DNA of 19,339 nucleotides, taken from the NCBI GenBank assembly GCA_049239925.1, contig JBMLTO010000023.1, forward strand, positions 1 through 19,339, written 5' to 3'. Source of the DNA: Legionella_A sp049239925. Lineage in GTDB: Bacteria; Pseudomonadota; Gammaproteobacteria; Legionellales; Legionellaceae. Shown here piece by piece: positions 15,227-19,339 of this stretch; position 1 is the stretch's first letter, and every line of letters starts with the position of its first letter. The position numbers and the translations under genes were made by a program. A model generated the notes under the pieces. The model was not told the DNA's origin and searched no databases. It was given only the letters and a program-made list of their open reading frames with translations.

Positions 15227-16000
15227 TTAGGTGGGCATGTTAATGTTATCAAGTTTATCGATTGAATTAGACAGATTTGCATAAGAGCCTGTGATAAAGC
15301 TTGATCCTTCTGTTTGCACGTGGCTGATATCCTCGAAAAATAGTAGCGTTCGCTTCATTAGGCTGTTAGTTAATCTATTTTTTTGTGGATTATAGTTGTT
15401 TTCTTCGATTGCAGTGGCTTGATTAGCTTCAATGACAGTAGTTGCAAGTTCATGCGGCAAAAGTTTTTTCAAAACAATGTCAGATACAATAAGTTCAGTA
15501 GACATTATTGTATGGTTAATACTTTTTTTATTCAGCTCGATAATGAGATTCTTTTCAAGTGGTGCTTGCATAAAATAAAGAATGGCTAAGGGCCATAGTA
15601 GGCTTTCTATACTTGGTTGAAAATCACCACTTTGATGGTTGATTTTAATGATTTTTTTGAAATCCCTTGAAAAATAAAGGTTTCCTGCTGCCAAGCATCG
15701 GTTGCGTATGGTTTTATGGGCAGGAATATATTTCCCTTCTTTTCCTTCCCGCGCTAATAATAGTTGTTTATCTTCCGTAACAAGGTAGCGAATACTAAAT
15801 TTGTAATCATCATCTTCATCATCATCCATCTTACTTAATACATCAATCAGGGCTTCGAGCTGTTTTATTGGATAAAACCTATGCCTCAGTTCTTTTTCCC
15901 GATGCGGTGTTTGTTGGGGTCTTTTTACTGGCGCATAAACAGTCAAAGTGTTTTTTTCAATACTTTGTTGAAATTTAATATATAATTCGTCTAATGTCAT
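15227..16000 (-). CDS. Hypothetical protein, 257 residues
   Basis: I do not recognise the family. The protein is soluble, without signal peptide or membrane helices. It has a basic N terminus with Pro/Gln (APVKRPQQTPHREKELRHRF), an acidic block KMDDDEDDDYKF (about 58-69), and a structured middle: SIRYLVTEDKQLLLAREGKEG, then GNLYFSRDFKKIIKINHQSGDF, then SLLWPLAILYF. A Thr/Asn/Ser-rich C terminus follows. The conserved-looking INHQSGDFQPSIESLLWPLA suggests a defined fold and recalls NHxSGxxxP motifs seen in toxin- and effector-like proteins; this is an impression, not an assignment. ATG at 16000 has no good Shine-Dalgarno sequence; a TATAAT lies on the minus strand at 16044-16049. Given its neighbours it may be an effector. 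Confidence 0.7.
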   Translation of the reverse strand: MTLDELYIKFQQSIEKNTLTVYAPVKRPQQTPHREKELRHRFYPIKQLEALIDVLSKMDDDEDDDYKFSIRYLVTEDKQLLLAREGKEGKYIPAHKTIRNRCLAAGNLYFSRDFKKIIKINHQSGDFQPSIESLLWPLAILYFMQAPLEKNLIIELNKKSINHTIMSTELIVSDIVLKKLLPHELATTVIEANQATAIEENNYNPQKNRLTNSLMKRTLLFFEDISHVQTEGSSFITGSYANLSNSIDKLDNINMPT

Positions 16001-16717
16001 AATTTTATGTATAGATAAAAAATACTATGTTAACAAAAAGAACATTATAATCAATATCAATTTTAAATTTATTGTGTAATGTTTGGATAAGTTGTTGATT
16101 ATTAAGTACTAAATAATGATTTATTTTTTATTAAAATGGGGTTTGTTAGGCTAATATGGGTCAAATATGGTTTTTTTGTCTTGTTTGTTTTGTTTTTTGT
16201 GAATGATTAACCTGATTTTTCATGATAATCGATGGAGATTGGTTTTCAGGACTTGCGAAAAACTCCAGCCATTAGGTCTATCGATCAGGCAAGAATTTGA
16301 AGTCGAAAATATTATTTGAAATAGAGAGCCTGTTGATTAGGGCGTGTTGACAATTCATCCACCCGCATAGGTGCCGCGATTTGTTCCTGAGCGATCCGCA
16401 TGAATGTACTCATATATTCCTTGCTCCAATTGAGAGTCTATGACCATCTGGAGCAAGAGTTTATCAGTGCTCAAGAGATGTTTCTAATGGGTGACTACGT
16501 GACTCTCGAAAGCATAAGCCACTGATTTGTCATCGGTTCATTGAACCTCTCGACTGGGACTGAGCACGGTACTTAATAATTTCTGAGGCATCATGCCAAG
16601 GACTGCCAATCGCCGTTCAGGCCATTGGCGCAAGTCTTAATTCAGTTAGGAGATATTAACCTTCGCTCAACATGACGTAGCTTTTTTTATGATGAATAAC
16701 GGCAGGACAATGGTGCA

Positions 16718-16744
16718 GGCAATGGTTGACAAAAACCATTTGCC
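16718..16744. repeat. Inverted repeat enclosing the -35 of the ankyrin gene
   Basis: GGCAATGGTT (16718-16727) pairs with AACCATT-T-GCC (16734-16744), ten pairs with one extra T. The arms flank and include the TTGACA -35 element, where a dimeric repressor or other regulator would act. Confidence 0.4.
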
Positions 16745-16753
16745 ATATAAAAT
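16726..16753 (+). promoter_or_regulatory. Sigma70-type promoter of the ankyrin-repeat gene
   Basis: Perfect TTGACA (16726-16731), a 16-bp spacer and TAAAAT (16748-16753, 5/6). A start near 16760 leaves a short AT-rich leader of about 25 nt. This is the best promoter match in the window. No Shine-Dalgarno sequence precedes the ATG at 16785. Confidence 0.6.
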
Positions 16754-16784
16754 ATTGACCAAAATGAGTTTTCATAAATAAAAT

Positions 16785-18926
16785 ATGCCTATAATCAACG
16801 ACCACTCATTATCTAATTACACCTCAATCATAGCCTATTTAGAGTCCGAACCACCCAATTTAAGCTTGCTAGACGGTATTGTGGTTAAATTTGATACCAG
16901 ATACAGGATTACCGATCCACATTTGGATGAAGACCTGCTGTCTTTATTTCAAATAGCGAGCTTTTATGGGAAAGTCGAACATTTAAAGATGTTGCAGTGG
17001 AGTGATGCAGACAAAATTGCAGCAGTAAAACTTGACAATTTTTATGCCATTCTGCTGGCTTCCCAAAATGGTCATCTCCCTACCATTCATTATTTAGAAA
17101 CACATTTAAGCGAGAATGAAAAACAACAAGCAGTGATGATTAACAATTATCATGCTATTTGGTTGGCTGTGATATATGGACATCTTGATACACTTTGTTA
17201 TTTAGAAACCCATTTAAGCCCTGATCAAAAAAAGAAAGTAGCAGATACTTTTTATGATTCAGCCATTCTGGAGGCGGCCGAAAATGGCCATCTTAACACT
17301 CTTAAGCACTTAGAGACGCATTTAAGTGAGGAAGAAAAAATACAAGCAGTAAAAGCTTGTTACCCTGAAGCCCTCTACTTGGCTGCCGAAAATGGTCATC
17401 TTGGTACAATTAGGCATCTAGATACCTACCTAAGTGAGAAAGAAAAAAAAGAAGCAGCGCTGGCTGATGATTTTGTTGCTATTTGGGCTGCAGCCCGAGG
17501 TAACCAACTTGCCATAATTAAGCATCTTGAAATATATTTGAATGAAGATGAAAAGAAGCAAGCGGTGCAAGCTGATAACTTTCTTATTATTGACAATGTT
17601 TCATTTAATGGACATCTTGACACGATTAAGCACTTAGAAACGCATTTAAGTGAAGATGAAAAAAAACAAGCAGTTAAGGCTCGCAACTTTCGCGCCATTA
17701 GAGCCGCCGCCCAAAATGGTCATCTTCCCATGATCAAGCACTTAGAAACACATTTAAGTGAAGATGAAAAAAAACAAGCAGTTAAGGCTGATAGCTTTAG
17801 AGTCATTTGCGATATTGCTTATAATGGTCATCTAGATACCATCAAGCATTTAGCAATATATTTAAGCGAAGATGAAAAAAAACACGCAGTGAAGGTTAGT
17901 AACTTTCGTACCATTAGAGGAGCTGCCCAAAATGGTCATCTTGATGTCATTAAGCATTTGGAAGCGTATTTGAGCAAAGATGAAAAAAGAGAAATGGCGA
18001 AGGCCAAAGATTATAATGTTTTCTGGTTAGCTGCTATGAATGGCCATCTAGACACCATCAAGCATTTAGAAACACATTTAAGTGAAGAAGAAAAAAAACA
18101 AGCGGTGCAGGCTGGTAATTTTCTTGCTACAAGAGGGGCCGCTTTTAATGGTCATCTGAACATAATTAAGCATTTAGAAACGCATTTAAGTGAAGAAGAA
18201 AAAAAACAAGCGGTGCAAGCTGAAAACTTTGCTGCACTTATAGCAGCCACCAGAAACAGTAACAACGACATCTCTATTGTTCATCATTTTTTAAATATTG
18301 ATGTGGCATTTGCCTTCGCAGAAGCTCATGACCAAGCGTATGGACGAAAGTATATATATGATTTTGTAGAACAAACACTCAATGATATAAAAAATCGTAA
18401 GCAGATCTATGAACAAGCACACCCTCAAGGTGTATTTGATGTCCAAGCGCATGAAGGAGCCCTCTGCTTTTACCTGCTGAGAAACCTCATTCGACGTGGC
18501 GTAGCAAGGTATTATGCGCCAGCTGAAAGCACCAGCGATGAAATATCTTTTTTGTTATCTATTCCAACGGTGAGAAATTTAGCTCATAGGTTCCCAAATG
18601 AGCGTCAATATGCTCACCCCTTTAGTTTCTTTGCCTTCAATTCAACTACTCCATATGAGGGCCAGGATAATCAACTGTTGCGCCTAGCTTATGATAAAGG
18701 AAATCAACAGGCAGTGGCGTTACTGCTAGGCATCCCCGCAGTACATCAATTGGCTGAGCGAGCAAATTTTTATGCTGAACTATCTCCTAGCGACTTGATT
18801 TTCAGAGCTCATGCTTACGCTCACGAGCAATCTACGCCTGATTTTTACTTTTCTACTCCTATTGGTGGAACTTTTCCCTTCTGCGAACATCAGGATCTAT
18901 CCTTTGAATTTAGATGGGGCGTTTGA
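16785..18926 (+). CDS. Ankyrin-like repeat protein with 36-residue units (putative effector)
   Basis: 713 residues without signal peptide or membrane helix. After an N-terminal part (1-90) come eleven consecutive 36-residue units (about 93-488), with a diverged half-unit on each side. Each unit has the ankyrin helix pattern AAxNGHLxxIKHLE, then an added charged helix THLSEDEKKQAVKADNF in place of the usual beta-turn. The C-terminal 220 residues are a separate region: AFAFAEAHDQAYGRKYIYDF, a helical middle, then NQLLRLAYDKGNQQAVALLL and GIPAVHQLAERANFY, which again look ankyrin-like, ending FEFRWGV. Ankyrin scaffolds bind host proteins in Legionella and Coxiella effectors; no catalytic domain is recognisable. 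It has its own strong promoter and stands alone. Secretion is inferred from family and context. Confidence 0.85.
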   Translation: MPIINDHSLSNYTSIIAYLESEPPNLSLLDGIVVKFDTRYRITDPHLDEDLLSLFQIASFYGKVEHLKMLQWSDADKIAAVKLDNFYAILLASQNGHLPTIHYLETHLSENEKQQAVMINNYHAIWLAVIYGHLDTLCYLETHLSPDQKKKVADTFYDSAILEAAENGHLNTLKHLETHLSEEEKIQAVKACYPEALYLAAENGHLGTIRHLDTYLSEKEKKEAALADDFVAIWAAARGNQLAIIKHLEIYLNEDEKKQAVQADNFLIIDNVSFNGHLDTIKHLETHLSEDEKKQAVKARNFRAIRAAAQNGHLPMIKHLETHLSEDEKKQAVKADSFRVICDIAYNGHLDTIKHLAIYLSEDEKKHAVKVSNFRTIRGAAQNGHLDVIKHLEAYLSKDEKREMAKAKDYNVFWLAAMNGHLDTIKHLETHLSEEEKKQAVQAGNFLATRGAAFNGHLNIIKHLETHLSEEEKKQAVQAENFAALIAATRNSNNDISIVHHFLNIDVAFAFAEAHDQAYGRKYIYDFVEQTLNDIKNRKQIYEQAHPQGVFDVQAHEGALCFYLLRNLIRRGVARYYAPAESTSDEISFLLSIPTVRNLAHRFPNERQYAHPFSFFAFNSTTPYEGQDNQLLRLAYDKGNQQAVALLLGIPAVHQLAERANFYAELSPSDLIFRAHAYAHEQSTPDFYFSTPIGGTFPFCEHQDLSFEFRWGV
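17061..18248 (+). repeat. Eleven tandem 108-bp units coding 36-residue ankyrin-like repeats
   Basis: The array is exactly 11 x 108 bp with no insertions or deletions. Later units (17593 onward) are more alike at the DNA level than the first four, for example 17630-17680 against 17738-17788 with one difference. Six units contain an A8 run inside the GAA-AAA-AAA part of the charged helix, in the same register. Confidence 0.92.
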
Positions 18927-19045
18927 GGCAATACAAGGCTCTGGACTTCTTGTTCGCCTGCAGGGCGGGTGAGCTTTTGCTATTTTGAGACTTCAACCGT
19001 TGTTGATTTATCAAAATTTGACTGTTATCACCCATGACAAAACAA

Positions 19046-19339
19046 TCATCCATTCAGTGGAAGCGATTGATGATTGTGCTGGGACATAACTGACGAACTG
19101 GACGAACTCGATGAGCTCGAGAACAGTCCTTGGTTTGCTAGCACCTGCGTTGGTCGAACAGCTTGAATCTCATCCCATTGGATAGCTATATCCTGACCTG
19201 CATTGATAAACGCGTCAAATTCATCCTCATTTGCGAAGACGGTTTTATAGTCAATCATGGCAGCCTTGATATCATCTTTTATGGTAGCCCAGAGCTCATC
19301 CGATATTTCAGGATTGTTTTTAAGCGCGTCCAGGTGTTC
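19046..19339 (-). CDS. C-terminal end of a poly-serine protein (runs off the right edge)
   Basis: The frame is open from the right edge to TGA at 19046-19048, 97 residues visible. It is acidic and helical (ALKNNPEISDELWATIKDDI, DYKTVFANEDEFDAFINAGQ), then a short linker, ten consecutive serines (about 19089-19118) and a tail ending SLPLNG. An internal ATG at 19258 exists, but the frame continues without a stop beyond it, so this is the end of a longer gene. The serines use mixed codons rather than a pure microsatellite. The poly-Ser linker matches the style of the giant effector at 7528-13252, so I suspect another effector; the family is unknown. Confidence 0.6.
   Translation of the reverse strand, partial: EHLDALKNNPEISDELWATIKDDIKAAMIDYKTVFANEDEFDAFINAGQDIAIQWDEIQAVRPTQVLANQGLFSSSSSSSSSSVMSQHNHQSLPLNG

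Larger units (their letters stand above)
16001..16784. other. Long non-coding stretch with possible gene or element remnants
   Basis: 784 bp with no convincing gene. 16001-16230 is extremely AT-rich with T runs. From about 16320 to 16680 the base composition becomes balanced, unlike the surroundings, suggesting decayed coding DNA or an element remnant. On the minus strand 16312-16437 is a 41-codon open piece bounded by stops (reading NWSKEYMSTFMRIAQEQ, ending STRPNQQALYFK) that looks protein-like but is not recognised. A perfect GGTTCA-T-TGAACC palindrome sits at 16535-16547. The right end carries the promoter of the ankyrin gene. Confidence 0.5.

Noticed and set aside
17426..17698. 90-codon minus-strand frame within the ankyrin gene
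   Set aside because: It mirrors the repeat period of the sense gene (recurrent TACFFSSS) and is an antisense shadow.
18950..18970. Intrinsic terminator after the ankyrin gene (CGCC-TGCAG-GGCG)
   Set aside because: The stem is only 4 bp and is not followed by a T run; it is too weak to call.

Overview
The window looks like a piece of a gammaproteobacterial genome from a host-associated lineage, most likely Legionellales (the Legionella, Coxiella, Aquicella or Berkiella side). This is inferred from three things: mevalonate-pathway genes in an otherwise ordinary gammaproteobacterial setting (ftsB, pal, cpoB, Mla-type transporter), several large eukaryote-like repeat proteins, and long AT-rich spacers. 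No species can be named from the sequence alone.

Bases 1-7164 are core genome. A fragment at the left edge may be the end of enolase. It is followed by ftsB (+), which meets the mevalonate operon tail to tail with only 3 bp between the stops. On the minus strand, read right to left, come mlaE (with an N-terminal STAS-like part), mlaF, mlaD and a PqiC-like lipoprotein, then pal, cpoB, mvaD and mvk. Overlaps or very short gaps inside each block indicate operons: 4 bp mlaE/mlaF, 2-bp gap mlaD/lipoprotein, 1 bp pal/cpoB, 11 bp mvaD/mvk. The Mla-type genes make a phospholipid transporter, Pal and CpoB serve envelope constriction, and MvaD and Mvk make isopentenyl diphosphate.

Bases 7165-13706 hold the most striking object, one very large gene (7528-13252) broken by a 100-N assembly gap (10978-11077) inside a tandem repeat. 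Its product, at least about 1,870 residues, combines N-terminal ankyrin-like repeats, two poly-serine linkers around a nuclear-localisation-like basic cluster, at least 12 OPR/DUF1601-like helical repeats of 46-48 residues (NSLWGLGKLAEQ type), a SET lysine-methyltransferase domain (NHSETPN and DYG motifs) and C-terminal ankyrin repeats. I read it as a secreted, possibly nucleus-targeted chromatin-modifying effector. Linking a repeat scaffold of the kind that binds RNA in organelles to a SET domain is the main candidate for something undescribed.

Bases 13707-19339 continue as accessory DNA: an APC-family amino-acid permease (+) behind a structured leader, an unrecognised 257-residue protein (-), a 784-bp non-coding stretch with possible remnants, a 713-residue protein with eleven exact 36-residue ankyrin-like units (+) behind a good sigma70-type promoter, and the C-terminal end of another poly-serine protein (-) running off the right edge. 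Together 7528-19339 looks like an effector-rich island next to envelope and isoprenoid housekeeping genes. Secretion by a Dot/Icm-type system is inferred, not seen.
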